Shown one piece after another: positions 26,402 through 36,165 of a stretch of 64,000 nucleotides of DNA (within the stretch, counting starts at the first letter, position 1; every line of letters begins with the position of its first letter). The stretch lies in the NCBI GenBank assembly GCA_016744995.1, contig JADGDG010000006.1:1-64000 (forward strand), written 5' to 3'. Under the pieces are notes generated by a model. That model did no database searches. It had not been told where the DNA came from and was given only the letters and a program-made list of their open reading frames with translations. A program made the position numbers and the translations under genes. The stretch comes from Gammaproteobacteria bacterium (GTDB taxonomy: Bacteria; Pseudomonadota; Gammaproteobacteria; GRL18).

Positions 26402-29284
26402 ATGTCTGATGATATAAAAAGCAAACAAAAAACAGCCTGGCTTGATGGCGCCAATGCTACCTGGCTTGAATCAATGTATGACAGCTATCTAAGCAATCCA
26501 GATTCAATTGATCCTCAGTGGCGAAGTCAATTTGACGCGCTGGGTGACAATGATGATCTCCTGGCAAGCCATGAAGAGTCACATTCTGTAATACAGCATC
26601 GCTTTAAACAAGCCGTAAAATCCAGCAATTATTTTCACCAGCCGGCAACTCAACAGGATGCATGTGAAAATATTGACATTGGTTATGAACGCAAGCAAGT
26701 CAAAGTCCTGCAGCTGATTAATTCCTTTAGAATTCTTGGTCATTTTAAAGCCAGCTTAAATCCTTTGTACGCAGAAAATACAACTCATATCCCTGAGTTG
26801 ACTCTGGACTATCATCAATTATCCAAACAAGATCTTAAACTGGAGTTTGATTCTGGTTCTTTAAACACTGATGAGCGTGCAAGTCTTGAAAAAATATTAC
26901 TTATATTAAATAAAACCTATTGCCATACTATCGGTGCAGAATACATGCACATCAGTGAAACCCCAGAAAAAAGGTGGCTGCAAAAGAAATTAGAAAATGT
27001 CGTCAGCCTCCCTACTCTGCATTATAAAGCACGGCAAAGGATTTTACGTCGCTTAACCGCAGCTGAAGGGCTGGAAAAATATCTGCATACCCGCTATGTC
27101 GGGCAGAAACGTTTTTCACTTGAGGGTGCTGAGTCACTTATCCCGCTTCTGGATGAACTGGTTCAAAGCGCAGCTGCATACAATATCAAAGAAACCGTCA
27201 TTGGCATGGCTCACAGAGGACGTTTGAATGTATTAATTAATATTCTCGGAAAAACACCCAGTGAATTATTTGATGAATTTGAGGGTAAAAAAGATACCGG
27301 TGATTATATGGGAGATGTTAAATATCACATGGGTTTTTCATCTGATATTCTAACGCCTCATTCATCAATGCATTTAACACTGGCATTTAATCCTTCTCAT
27401 TTAGAAATTGTTTCACCAGTTGTTGAAGGCTCTGTCAGAGCCAGACAAGAACGCCGCTTTGATCTGACAGGTGAACAAATAATCCCCATTCAAATTCATG
27501 GTGATGCCGCTTTCTCCGGTCAGGGTGTGGTCATGGAAACCTTCCAGATGTCACAGTCCAGAGGATATTCCACCAAGGGTACTATCCATATTGTTATTAA
27601 TAATCAGATTGGCTTTACCACCAGTAACGCACAGGATGTTCGCTCTACTCAATATTGTACTGAAGTATCAAAAATGGTCAATGCCCCAATATTTCACGTT
27701 AATGGGGATGATCCGGAAGCGGTTGTTTTTATTGCTCAACTGGCTCTTGATTATCGAATGAAATTTAAAAAAGATGTGGTCATTGATATGATCTGTTATA
27801 GGCGTCATGGCCATAACGAAGCCGATGAACCTTCTGCAACACAGCCAATGATGTATAAAATTATTAAGGCGCTGCCGACAACCAGAGACATTTACATCAA
27901 AAAAATGAATGAAGCAGCTATTTTTACACTGGATGAATCTGAACAATTAAAACAAGAATACCGGGATAACCTTGAAGCCGGTCGTTGTGTAGCCCCCAAC
28001 CTTAGTCAAACCAGAGATAAATCATTTGCATTTCACTGGGTAAAATACAAGGGGAATAAACTCAACCAGCCGGTAAAAACGGCTGTTAGCATTGAAAAAC
28101 TAAAGCTTTTAATGACTCAGCTGGAACAGTTACCACCAGAGTTTGAACGTCATCCCCGGGTTGAAAAACTGATTTCAGACCGACATAAAATGACAGCAGG
28201 TGCCCTTCCTCTTGATTGGGGATATGCTGAAACCGCCGCTTATGCAACTTTAATTGATGAGGGTTTTAATATTCGTCTGTCAGGTCAGGATAGTGGGCGG
28301 GGAACTTTTTTTCACCGTCACGTAGTCTGGCACAACCAGTTAAAAAGACAATCATGGGTGCCACTGAGAAACCTGCCAAAAACTGAAACATCCAATCCGG
28401 GCACTTTTCTTGTTATTGATTCTCTTCTATCAGAAGAAGCAGTATTAGCATTTGAGTATGGCTATGCGTCAACTGATCCTGAAACACTGGTCATCTGGGA
28501 AGCACAATTTGGTGATTTTGCTAATAATGCACAGGTTGTTATTGACCAGTTTATTTGTGCCGGTGAGCAAAAATGGCAACGACTATGTGGATTGGTGATG
28601 TTGCTGCCTCACGGTTTTGAAGGTCAGGGCGCTGAGCATTCTTCAGCAAGACTAGAGCGTTTTTTACAATTATGTGCTCAGGATAATATGCAGGTTTGTG
28701 TGCCTTCAACACCGGCACAGGTCTATCACATGTTAAGACGTCAGATGCATCAAAACACACGTAAACCACTCATCTGTATGAGTCCAAAAAGTTTGTTACG
28801 GCATAAGTCTGCAGTAAGTTCATTGGAACTACTATCAGAGGGCAAATTTCAGAATGTCATTGATGATCCGATTGTTCGCTTAGAACAAAGTTCAACTGAC
28901 AGCATAAACAATATTAAGCGAGTCGTTTTATGCAGTGGTAAAGTTTTCTATGATTTGCAGGATGCAAAAATAGAAAATAAACTAAATCATATTGCCATTA
29001 TTCGTATAGAACAACTCTACCCTTTTCCGGATCAACTACTGCAAAAATTTCTAAAGCAGTATATAAATGCAAAGACTATGATCTGGTGTCAGGAAGAGCC
29101 GAGAAATCAGGGTGCATGGTATAACATACGTCACAATCTTGAATCTGTTATCCAGGATTCACCACAACAGAGCTTAAAATATGTTGGTAGAAATGCTTCT
29201 GCTGCCCCCGCAGTCGGAGTTGCCAGAATACATGTTGCGCAACAAAACAGGCTGGTTAAGCAAGCATTAGGGCTAGAAAGTTAA
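26402..29284 (+). CDS. sucA: 2-oxoglutarate dehydrogenase E1 component
   Basis: The 960-residue thiamine-diphosphate enzyme decarboxylates 2-oxoglutarate and passes the succinyl group to the lipoyl arm of E2 in the TCA cycle. The N-terminus (TAWLDGANATWLESMYDSYL) is the usual E2-contacting tail. Conserved blocks include MAHRGRLNVL, HGDAAFSGQGVVMETFQM, GFTTSNAQDVRSTQYCTE, CYRRHGHNEADEPSATQP and LPHGFEGQGAEHSSARLERF. Length is normal. It heads sucA-sucB-lpd, with 21 bases to sucB. No sdh or sucCD genes are in the window, so the operon is split relative to enterobacteria. Confidence 0.97.
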   Translation: MSDDIKSKQKTAWLDGANATWLESMYDSYLSNPDSIDPQWRSQFDALGDNDDLLASHEESHSVIQHRFKQAVKSSNYFHQPATQQDACENIDIGYERKQVKVLQLINSFRILGHFKASLNPLYAENTTHIPELTLDYHQLSKQDLKLEFDSGSLNTDERASLEKILLILNKTYCHTIGAEYMHISETPEKRWLQKKLENVVSLPTLHYKARQRILRRLTAAEGLEKYLHTRYVGQKRFSLEGAESLIPLLDELVQSAAAYNIKETVIGMAHRGRLNVLINILGKTPSELFDEFEGKKDTGDYMGDVKYHMGFSSDILTPHSSMHLTLAFNPSHLEIVSPVVEGSVRARQERRFDLTGEQIIPIQIHGDAAFSGQGVVMETFQMSQSRGYSTKGTIHIVINNQIGFTTSNAQDVRSTQYCTEVSKMVNAPIFHVNGDDPEAVVFIAQLALDYRMKFKKDVVIDMICYRRHGHNEADEPSATQPMMYKIIKALPTTRDIYIKKMNEAAIFTLDESEQLKQEYRDNLEAGRCVAPNLSQTRDKSFAFHWVKYKGNKLNQPVKTAVSIEKLKLLMTQLEQLPPEFERHPRVEKLISDRHKMTAGALPLDWGYAETAAYATLIDEGFNIRLSGQDSGRGTFFHRHVVWHNQLKRQSWVPLRNLPKTETSNPGTFLVIDSLLSEEAVLAFEYGYASTDPETLVIWEAQFGDFANNAQVVIDQFICAGEQKWQRLCGLVMLLPHGFEGQGAEHSSARLERFLQLCAQDNMQVCVPSTPAQVYHMLRRQMHQNTRKPLICMSPKSLLRHKSAVSSLELLSEGKFQNVIDDPIVRLEQSSTDSINNIKRVVLCSGKVFYDLQDAKIENKLNHIAIIRIEQLYPFPDQLLQKFLKQYINAKTMIWCQEEPRNQGAWYNIRHNLESVIQDSPQQSLKYVGRNASAAPAVGVARIHVAQQNRLVKQALGLES

Positions 29285-29305
29285 AGTCAAAAAAGGAAAT
29301 GTATA

Positions 29306-30544
29306 ATGAGTTCAAGTAACAAATCACATGAAATTAAAGTGCCGGTTCTTCCAGAATCAGTTTCTGATGCAGTGGTTATCAGCTGGTACAAACAGCCGGG
29401 TGATTATATAGAGCGTGATGAACCCATTGTTGATATTGAGACCGACAAGGTGGTTTTAGAAGTACCAGCCCCGGCATCCGGTATTCTAAAAGAAATTATT
29501 GAACCTGATGGCGCTACCGTTATCGGATTGCAAATCCTGGGACACCTCACTGAGGGATCCCAGAAAAGCCAACCAGATAATGTAACTAATACCACTTCGG
29601 AAGTCACTCAAAATGCTTCAGACGAAGTTATTATTTCCCCTTCAGCGAAAAAAATGATCATAGAGAACAAACTCAATGCAGATGACATTACAGGATCGGG
29701 CAAAGCAGGTCGAATTTTAAAAGAAGATGTATTAAAAATTCTCAAAGCTAAAACAGATACTATTTCTCAAAAAAATGAATCAGTTCAAGCTGAAATTGTT
29801 ACCAGAACTGATGAAGCTCCAGTTAATGAGCAGGGAATAGTTTATCGAGAACAAAAACGGGTGCCCATGACCCGTTTACGGGCAAGAATTGCCCAAAGAC
29901 TTTTAGATGCTCAACAAAATGCTGCCATACTCACCACCTTTAATGAAGTGAATATGAAGCCAGTTATGGATTTAAGAAAACGTTATAAAGAACTGTTTGA
30001 AAAAACTCATGATGTTAAGCTGGGTTTTATGTCCTTTTTTGTTAAATCAGCAGTCGAAGCATTAAAACAGTTTCCATCAATTAATGCATCCATAGATGGA
30101 AATGACATTGTTTATCATGGTTTTTTTGATATTGGTGTTGCAGTCTCCTCTCCCAGAGGACTTGTGGTTCCTGTCTTAAAGGATGCTGAGATGATGTCGA
30201 TGTCCGGTATTGAACAAAAAATTAAGGAACTTGCCATTAAAGCCAGAGATAATAAACTCACTCTGGATGAAATTACCGGTGGTACATTCTCAATTACTAA
30301 TGGTGGTATATTTGGCTCCCTGCTATCAACTCCGATCCTGAACCCACCTCAGAGTGCAATTCTGGGTATGCACAAGATCCAGGAACGCCCCGTTGTTGAA
30401 AATGGTGAAATCGTGATTAGACCCATCATGTATCTGGCACTTTCTTATGATCATAGAATTATTGATGGTCGTGAAGCAGTGCAATTTTTAGTGGCCATTA
30501 AAGATACCATTGAAGATCCTTCAAGACTATTACTTGAAATATAA
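29306..30544 (+). CDS. sucB: Dihydrolipoyllysine succinyltransferase, E2 of 2-oxoglutarate dehydrogenase
   Basis: The 412-residue protein has one lipoyl domain (about 8-82, lipoyl Lys in [15 protein letters not shown]), a peripheral-subunit-binding domain (about 110-146, [20 protein letters not shown]) and the catalytic trimer-forming domain ending in [17 protein letters not shown] with the active-site His and Asp. It forms the core of the complex and transfers succinyl to CoA. The single lipoyl domain and the sequence [13 protein letters not shown] identify it as the 2-oxoglutarate rather than the pyruvate form. It is preceded by AAAGGAAA and lies between sucA and lpd. Confidence 0.97.
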   Translation: MSSSNKSHEIKVPVLPESVSDAVVISWYKQPGDYIERDEPIVDIETDKVVLEVPAPASGILKEIIEPDGATVIGLQILGHLTEGSQKSQPDNVTNTTSEVTQNASDEVIISPSAKKMIIENKLNADDITGSGKAGRILKEDVLKILKAKTDTISQKNESVQAEIVTRTDEAPVNEQGIVYREQKRVPMTRLRARIAQRLLDAQQNAAILTTFNEVNMKPVMDLRKRYKELFEKTHDVKLGFMSFFVKSAVEALKQFPSINASIDGNDIVYHGFFDIGVAVSSPRGLVVPVLKDAEMMSMSGIEQKIKELAIKARDNKLTLDEITGGTFSITNGGIFGSLLSTPILNPPQSAILGMHKIQERPVVENGEIVIRPIMYLALSYDHRIIDGREAVQFLVAIKDTIEDPSRLLLEI

Positions 30545-30556
30545 AAGGCAAAAACA

Positions 30557-32026
30557 ATGAAAAAGAATTACGATGTCATTATCATCGGAGCAGGTCCTGC
30601 AGGATATGTTGCAGCAATACGTTGTGCTCAATTAGGATTAACAACAGCCTGTATTGATAAATGGCTGGATGACAATAAACACCCTAAACTTGGTGGTACT
30701 TGTCTTAATGTCGGTTGTATACCATCAAAAGCGCTGCTTGAATCATCCGAAATATACCAGCAAAGCGGTCATTCACTGGCTCAGCATGGTATCCATATTG
30801 ATTCTGTATCACTTGATTTAAAACAGATGATGGATCGTAAAGATAATGTTGTAAATACATTAACCTTTGGTATTGAATCACTATTTAAATCCAATAAAAT
30901 TGACTGGATTCAAGGATCTGCAACCATAGAACATAGCAGTCAGACAAAAACTGATGATCTATACAATCAAACAATCTCCGTGCAGCTTCATAATAAAAAA
31001 ACATCCCGATTTAAGAGCAAAAATATTATTATTGCAACTGGATCTTCGCCTGTTAATATTCCAATTGCACCGGTTGATAACAAATATATCGTTGATTCTA
31101 CCGGGGCACTTGCTTTTGATGAAGTACCAAAAAAACTAGGGATCATAGGTTCTGGTGTCATTGGACTGGAACTCGGCAGTGTCTGGCAGAGACTGGGAGC
31201 AGAAGTAGAAATCTTTGAAGCACAGGATACATTTCTTGCCTTTGCTGATGAATTTATTGCTAAAGAAAGCCTTAAACTCTATTTAAATCAGGGCTTGAAT
31301 ATCAGACTTAATACCCGGCTGATTAAAGCAGAAGTGATTGATGATTCTGTCACTATCAAGTTTACTGATCCTCAAGGAGAACAAACAAAAGTTTTTGATA
31401 AATTAATTGTTGCTGTGGGCCGCCGCCCGAATAGTAATGGAATATTTGCAGATGAAACTGAGTTAGTCATGGATGAAGGCGGATTAATTCATGTCAATGA
31501 TAAATGTGAAACCTCACTTCCCGGTGTTTATGCAATTGGTGATACGGTCAGAGGACCAATGCTGGCACACAAAGGCTCAGAAGAAGGTCTTATGGTGGCA
31601 GAATTAATAGCCGGTAATCACCGTATGGTTAATTATGATCTCATTCCATCAGTTATTTACACCCACCCCGAACTTGCCTGGGTGGGGAAAACTGAACAAA
31701 CTTTAAAAGCCAATGGCATTGACTATAAAGTGGGTACTTTTCCCTTTGCTGCCAGTGGTCGGGCGCAGGCCGTCAACCAGACGTCTGGGTTAGTAAAAAT
31801 AATTTCTGACAAAAAAACAGATAAAATTTTGGGCGTACACATACTTGGTTCGCAAGCATCAGAACTGATTGCTCAGGCTGTTATTGCTATGGAATTTGGA
31901 GCAAGCTCTGAGGATATTGCACTCACCATGTTTGCCCATCCCACATTTTCAGAAGCATTTCATGAAGCATCACTTGCTGTTTCCGGTTCAGCACTTCATA
32001 TTACTCAAAGAAAAACTAAAAAATAA
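30557..32026 (+). CDS. lpd: Dihydrolipoyl dehydrogenase (E3)
   Basis: This FAD- and NAD-dependent oxidoreductase of 489 residues re-oxidises the lipoyl arm of E2. The FAD site is DVIIIGAGPAGYVAAI, the redox disulfide GGTCLNVGCIPSKALL, the NAD site GIIGSGVIGLELGSVW, the second FAD motif GVYAIGDTVRGPMLAH, and the interface His-Glu pair AHPTFSEAFHEA. It is third in the sucA-sucB-lpd operon, 12 bases after sucB. As the only lpd here it may also serve other 2-oxoacid dehydrogenases or glycine cleavage. Confidence 0.97.
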   Translation: MKKNYDVIIIGAGPAGYVAAIRCAQLGLTTACIDKWLDDNKHPKLGGTCLNVGCIPSKALLESSEIYQQSGHSLAQHGIHIDSVSLDLKQMMDRKDNVVNTLTFGIESLFKSNKIDWIQGSATIEHSSQTKTDDLYNQTISVQLHNKKTSRFKSKNIIIATGSSPVNIPIAPVDNKYIVDSTGALAFDEVPKKLGIIGSGVIGLELGSVWQRLGAEVEIFEAQDTFLAFADEFIAKESLKLYLNQGLNIRLNTRLIKAEVIDDSVTIKFTDPQGEQTKVFDKLIVAVGRRPNSNGIFADETELVMDEGGLIHVNDKCETSLPGVYAIGDTVRGPMLAHKGSEEGLMVAELIAGNHRMVNYDLIPSVIYTHPELAWVGKTEQTLKANGIDYKVGTFPFAASGRAQAVNQTSGLVKIISDKKTDKILGVHILGSQASELIAQAVIAMEFGASSEDIALTMFAHPTFSEAFHEASLAVSGSALHITQRKTKK

Positions 32027-32109
32027 ATCTAAGATGGCAAAAGCTTCCTTCTCCAAAATGGTGAAATAACATGATATGATTGATTCAATATTTTTTAAGG
32101 AAACAATTA

Positions 32110-32733
32110 ATGTTTGATGCACAAAGCTTATTAGGTGGTTTATTAAAACAGGCAACAGGTAATAGAAATCTTAGCAGCAAAGCTGCTCTGGGTATGGGGG
32201 CCATTGGTGTAGCCATAGCTGCATTTGAGCATTTTACTCAGGAAAATCAATCTGCTGCACCATCTCCAACTGCACCTCCGCCACCAAACACACCTCCTGT
32301 CCCAACGATTAGTTCCACAAATAAAACAGCCAGTGCGCCACCGCCTCCTCCTGCCCCGCCGCCATCTGGCAATAAAATAAATGACAATGATTCTCTTTTG
32401 CTTATTGATGCAATGATTGCAGCAGCCAGCTCAGATGGTCATATTGATCCCGATGAAGAAAGCAGCATTTTAAAACAATTGTATGTTCTAAATAGTGATC
32501 AAGAGGGATTTGATTACGTGCAGAAAAAAATGGACAAACCGCCAACGTTAGAGCAAATCTGCACCAGAGTAAACAATGAAGAAAGTGCCAGACAAGTTTA
32601 TATGGTATCCCTGCTTGCTATTACAGTTGATACTAAAGCCGAGGAAAATTATTTAAGTCAATTATGTAATTGTTTAAAGCTTACACCAGAAACTGTTAAT
32701 AAATTACATCAACAGTTTCTTATAAGCAACTGA
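32110..32733 (+). CDS. TerB/DUF533-like protein with proline-rich linker
   Basis: The start is ATG 32110 (MFDAQSLLGGLLKQA), chosen because AAGGAAA lies just upstream. The 207-residue product has an N-terminal glycine-rich hydrophobic helix (GMGAIGVAIAAFEHF), a Pro/Ala/Ser linker (about 60-105) and a C-terminal helical domain with LLLIDAMIAAASSDGHIDPD and AEENYLSQL, the acidic signature of TerB/DUF533 (YebE-like) domains. These are linked to envelope stress or tellurite-type resistance. It is next to TMEM43-like and AIM24-like genes, a grouping that suggests an envelope function. The molecular role is unknown. Confidence 0.75.
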   Translation: MFDAQSLLGGLLKQATGNRNLSSKAALGMGAIGVAIAAFEHFTQENQSAAPSPTAPPPPNTPPVPTISSTNKTASAPPPPPAPPPSGNKINDNDSLLLIDAMIAAASSDGHIDPDEESSILKQLYVLNSDQEGFDYVQKKMDKPPTLEQICTRVNNEESARQVYMVSLLAITVDTKAEENYLSQLCNCLKLTPETVNKLHQQFLISN

Positions 32734-32746
32734 AATATTTAAAAAA

Positions 32747-33940
32747 CTAGCCGGGAGGTGGAGGTGGTGGCTTTCCCACAGAACTAACGCCTGCCATTTC
32801 CACATTTTCTAACTTTTTTGTTTTAACTTTTCTTTTAAGATAATACAGTGTTCCAATTACCACACTAATTAATACAATTGCCACAATGGGACGATAAAAA
32901 ATCCAGGCAATAGCAATGGTTAGAAGAGTTAATATAAACGAGATAATTCCTGACACCAGTCCCGTACCTATTTCAAGTATATTGCCTATAAAAGGAACAA
33001 CATCACCCAGGACAGATAAAGGTCTCAAAATCAGACTCAGACCAATTACCATTAAAATGAATCCTAAAAATCTTAATCCCCAGGTCAGTAAAGTATTTTT
33101 ACTCAGCTCACTCTTAAACATCTCTACGGCTGATACCGTTCCTGTGGTTAATAATTGAATCGACTGGCCATAAGAGGTGATAAAGCTGGTAAACGAATTG
33201 CCGTACTGAGCGGCAACAATACTCACAAGCTGAGGTTTTACTTCAGAAAAATTAATCCGCACATCGCCAATTTGAGGAGACTCTGGCGTTCCAATATAAA
33301 CCTCACCATCAACAAGAACTGCATTAGAATTCTCAGGCAGGTTTTTATCAGAAAGAACAATCCTTTGTGAGTTATTTATTTCTCTGATCAGAGCAGGATT
33401 TAAAGAAAAATCACCCATCGTAACTGAACCTGCATACCAGCTATTTCCCTGATAAGGCATGTGAGTTGGGTTTTTATGGCCTTCCTCATGTCTGAAAGAT
33501 GAAGAAGAAACCAGACGTGATGACCAGACTTTAGAGTAATTATAAGTGGTCGTTGTTTTTGTACTGCCGCCCATCTCTTTCTCTGTCTTAGATTCAGAGC
33601 TTTCTTTCCATTGATAGACCTGGACTGTTCTTAACAGGCTTATAGCCTGAACTTTAATATTAAACTGTACATCCTGTAATTGCTCAGATGTTGTTGCCAG
33701 ATCTGTCAAATGGACAAGTTTACCTTCATTAGCAGGAATAACAGCTTGTGCCTGAATAGAAACAACTGCAGCAGCACCCTCCTCCAGACTTTTTTCAGTT
33801 TCTATTGCCCGCCCTTCATTCCAGAATAAAAAGGGGAATGCAGCAACAAAAAGAATAAGACCAAAAAAAATACCTTTAATAGAATCACCAATACGACTGA
33901 ACCATGACTGGCTGGTCACATGTGTAAATGAATCTGACAT
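32747..33940 (-). CDS. TMEM43-like membrane protein
   Basis: The 397-residue protein has an N-terminal transmembrane helix ending FLFWNEGRAIETEKSLEEGA, the signature of the TMEM43/LUMA family. A large extracytoplasmic domain (about 60-290) includes the conserved NSWYAGSVTMGDFSLNP region, then three C-terminal helices and a KPPPPPPG tail. ATG 33940 is preferred because AAGGA lies 6 bases upstream and the next upstream Met adds only a non-conserved octapeptide. The gene is convergent with the TerB-like gene and divergent from the GYF-AIM24 gene. In animals the family sits in the inner nuclear membrane; the bacterial role is unknown. Confidence 0.8.
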   Translation of the reverse strand: MSDSFTHVTSQSWFSRIGDSIKGIFFGLILFVAAFPFLFWNEGRAIETEKSLEEGAAAVVSIQAQAVIPANEGKLVHLTDLATTSEQLQDVQFNIKVQAISLLRTVQVYQWKESSESKTEKEMGGSTKTTTTYNYSKVWSSRLVSSSSFRHEEGHKNPTHMPYQGNSWYAGSVTMGDFSLNPALIREINNSQRIVLSDKNLPENSNAVLVDGEVYIGTPESPQIGDVRINFSEVKPQLVSIVAAQYGNSFTSFITSYGQSIQLLTTGTVSAVEMFKSELSKNTLLTWGLRFLGFILMVIGLSLILRPLSVLGDVVPFIGNILEIGTGLVSGIISFILTLLTIAIAWIFYRPIVAIVLISVVIGTLYYLKRKVKTKKLENVEMAGVSSVGKPPPPPPG

Positions 33941-34056
33941 AATAATCCTTATAATAAGTTCCAAAAATTAAACTAGTATTATACAATTTATCTGATCATT
34001 TGCTCTTACTTTCAATCCTGAAATAGAAAAACAACTCAGTAAAAGGAATAAATAAC

Positions 34057-35052
34057 ATGTCTACCTGGTATCTTAGCTATAATGGTGAGCAAAGTGGCCC
34101 GATGTCTCTGACTCAGGCAATTGAGAAAACTCAAGTTAATTCTGATGGACATGCCTGGAGAGAAGGATTTGCCGAGTGGCTGCCCATTAGTCAAATTGGT
34201 GAGTTTGAACAACAGTTGAGTACACAAAGTGCCCCGCCACCTGTCAGTACCGTTTCATGTGATGAAATTGATTTTAAAATTCATGGCACAGAGATGCAGT
34301 TTGTTGAAATAGAACTCGATCCGGGAGAAAGTGCTGTTGCTGAAGCGGGAGCCATGATGTATAAAGATCCATCAATACACCTTGATACTGTTTTTGGCGA
34401 TGGCTCTCATAACGATAACGCTGGTGGTTTTATGGATAAGCTCATGGGTGCCGGCAAGCGCCTGCTTACTGGTGAAAGCCTGTTCACTACCGTTTTTACT
34501 CATCAGGGTAATGGTAAGGCTCATGTCGCTTTTGGAGCCCCTTTTCCCGGTAACATTATTCCTATAACCCTGCCAAATGTTGATGGTGTTCTTATCTGTC
34601 AAAAAGACAGCTTTTTATGTGCCGCCAAGGGTGTTGCAATTGGCATCCACTTCCAGAAAAAAATACTTACCGGATTGTTTGGTGGCGAAGGATTTATTAT
34701 GCAGCGCCTTGAAGGTGATGGTATGGTTTTTGTCCACGCTGGCGGTACAGTGATTGAGCGTGATATTAAAGCCGGTGAAACCCTTCATGTTGACACGGGT
34801 TGCATTGTTGCATTTACTCAAACAGTTGGTTTTGATATTAAACAGGTTGGGGGTATTAAATCCTCACTCTTTGGTGGGGAAGGTCTGTTTTTTGCTGAGT
34901 TACAGGGACCGGGGAAAATCTGGATGCAATCTCTTCCGTTTTCACGCCTTGCAGGCCGTATGCTGGCATCAGCACCGCAAAATGGCGGCAGTCAGGGTGA
35001 AGGATCAATTCTGGGTGGTCTGGGTAATTTAATTGATGGTGATAATCGTTAA
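34057..35052 (+). CDS. GYF_2 domain fused to AIM24/TIGR00266-family protein
   Basis: Residues 1-55 form a GYF_2 domain (WYLSYNGEQSGPMSLTQ, then HAWREGFAEWLPIS), a small peptide-binding fold. The remainder is a TIGR00266/AIM24-type beta-rich protein: VEIELDPGESAVAEAGAMMY, LLTGESLFTTVFT, GEGFIMQRLEGDGMVFVHAG, then LFGGEGLFFAELQGPGKIW. GYF_2 modules often accompany membrane or envelope proteins. AAAGGAA stands before ATG 34057. The gene is divergent from the TMEM43-like gene, and the three neighbouring genes share no operon but look functionally grouped. Confidence 0.85.
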   Translation: MSTWYLSYNGEQSGPMSLTQAIEKTQVNSDGHAWREGFAEWLPISQIGEFEQQLSTQSAPPPVSTVSCDEIDFKIHGTEMQFVEIELDPGESAVAEAGAMMYKDPSIHLDTVFGDGSHNDNAGGFMDKLMGAGKRLLTGESLFTTVFTHQGNGKAHVAFGAPFPGNIIPITLPNVDGVLICQKDSFLCAAKGVAIGIHFQKKILTGLFGGEGFIMQRLEGDGMVFVHAGGTVIERDIKAGETLHVDTGCIVAFTQTVGFDIKQVGGIKSSLFGGEGLFFAELQGPGKIWMQSLPFSRLAGRMLASAPQNGGSQGEGSILGGLGNLIDGDNR

Positions 35053-35072
35053 TTGCCTTGTTATGTGTGTGC

Positions 35073-35100
35073 ATCCTGGAGCCCTCCTCAGCACCAGGAT
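35073..35100. terminator. Possible bidirectional terminator between convergent genes
   Basis: ATCCTGG (35073-35079) and CCAGGAT (35094-35100) form a 7-bp stem with a 14-base loop in the 50-base gap between two convergent genes. Downstream T-runs are weak on both strands, so efficiency is doubtful. Confidence 0.3.
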
Positions 35101-35102
35101 AG

Positions 35103-35618
35103 TTATTCAGATTCAATAATTTGCAAGTAAAACTGACTGGTATGAGGCAGCAAGACCATACCATTAAACGGATCATTGAATTCAATCTGTAATTCAACGG
35201 TGGCAATCACAATATTTTTTAATTGTCGCTGACTGGTTTTTTTATTGACTAACCAGCTTTGCTCCAGAGTACTGATCCCCTGCACCGCCAGTAAACGCAG
35301 CTTTGTCTCTCTTGGCACAGCACGATTTATTGACGTGAGCAAGAGGCGTTTATCCTGAAAATTATCCACCAGATAATTTGATAATTCATTGGTATTCCAG
35401 CTGGCCAGTATTTCCTTAATGCCTTTCTCTACCAGCTGGCGGTCTACCGGTTTAAAACCCTGTGTGTTGTTTTTTAAAACTTGAATATTGGGATCCACAA
35501 TGTCACTCTTAGGTGCCACTGGAATTTTTATCATGGAACGAAAGTTTCGTGCGGCTAATTGCTGTGTACTGAATGCTAAAACAATCAGCAGGATACTAAG
35601 CAGTGTCAGTTTATTCAT
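35103..35618 (-). CDS. Exported protein of the surface operon, copy A of a duplicated gene
   Basis: The 171-residue protein has a signal peptide (MNKLTLLSILLIVLAFSTQQ, then LAARNF). The mature part, from ARNFRSM on, is identical in amino acids to the copy at 41254-41769, while the signal peptides differ. I do not recognise the family; the sequence is rich in Leu/Ile/Asn, without Cys, with a central GIKEILASWNTNELSNYLVD helix and a C-terminal beta-rich half. Its ATG overlaps the stop of the gene before it as ATGA, with GGAGG 7 bases upstream. It is the last gene of the nine-gene operon. An assembly or accessory role for the coupled upstream protein is inference. Confidence 0.75.
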   Translation of the reverse strand: MNKLTLLSILLIVLAFSTQQLAARNFRSMIKIPVAPKSDIVDPNIQVLKNNTQGFKPVDRQLVEKGIKEILASWNTNELSNYLVDNFQDKRLLLTSINRAVPRETKLRLLAVQGISTLEQSWLVNKKTSQRQLKNIVIATVELQIEFNDPFNGMVLLPHTSQFYLQIIESE

Positions 35619-36165
35619 GCAGGGCCTCCCTGTTGGCAAAGCTGCCCACTGAGAGACTGGATAGAAATACCATTATCATCAAAGACTCGTTCTACCTGAA
35701 AGCTGAAATTAAGGTTAAACTCTGCACTATCTGCATTTCTTCTCACAGCATAAGTTAAACTACTGCCTTCAGTTTTCAGACCCAGTGAACCAGAGATTAG
35801 TGTAAAACCAGCCCCGAGAGTGATATTTGCCTGGCTCTGATTAAGCTGATTGATAATGGCTATATTTAAAGCAGAATTGAAGGCACCTAAACCAAGCTGC
35901 ACGTTAAAAGGAGCACTGGTATTTATATTGATGGTATTGCCTAATGGTCGCGCATCAGGCAAGCCCGTTAGTACATTTAAATTAATATTTAACGCACAAT
36001 TTAGCGGAGATGCAGGTCCTCCCGAAGACAAAATTGAGGGGTTGAATGTATTTGACGTACTCCCCCGGGGCCGTTGCGCATTTTTTATGACACTGGCCAG
36101 AGTGCGTTCATTAAAGGGATCATTGAGACGGTTTCTTAAGGGAACAACTCGTAACAATTTGAATT
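35105..36165 (-). repeat. Direct repeat, copy A (about 1.06 kb)
   Basis: Matches 41256-42316 in the same orientation with a constant offset of 6151 bases from end to end, so no net insertion or deletion has happened. It covers the 171-residue gene and the 3' part of the gene before it. Confidence 0.85.
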
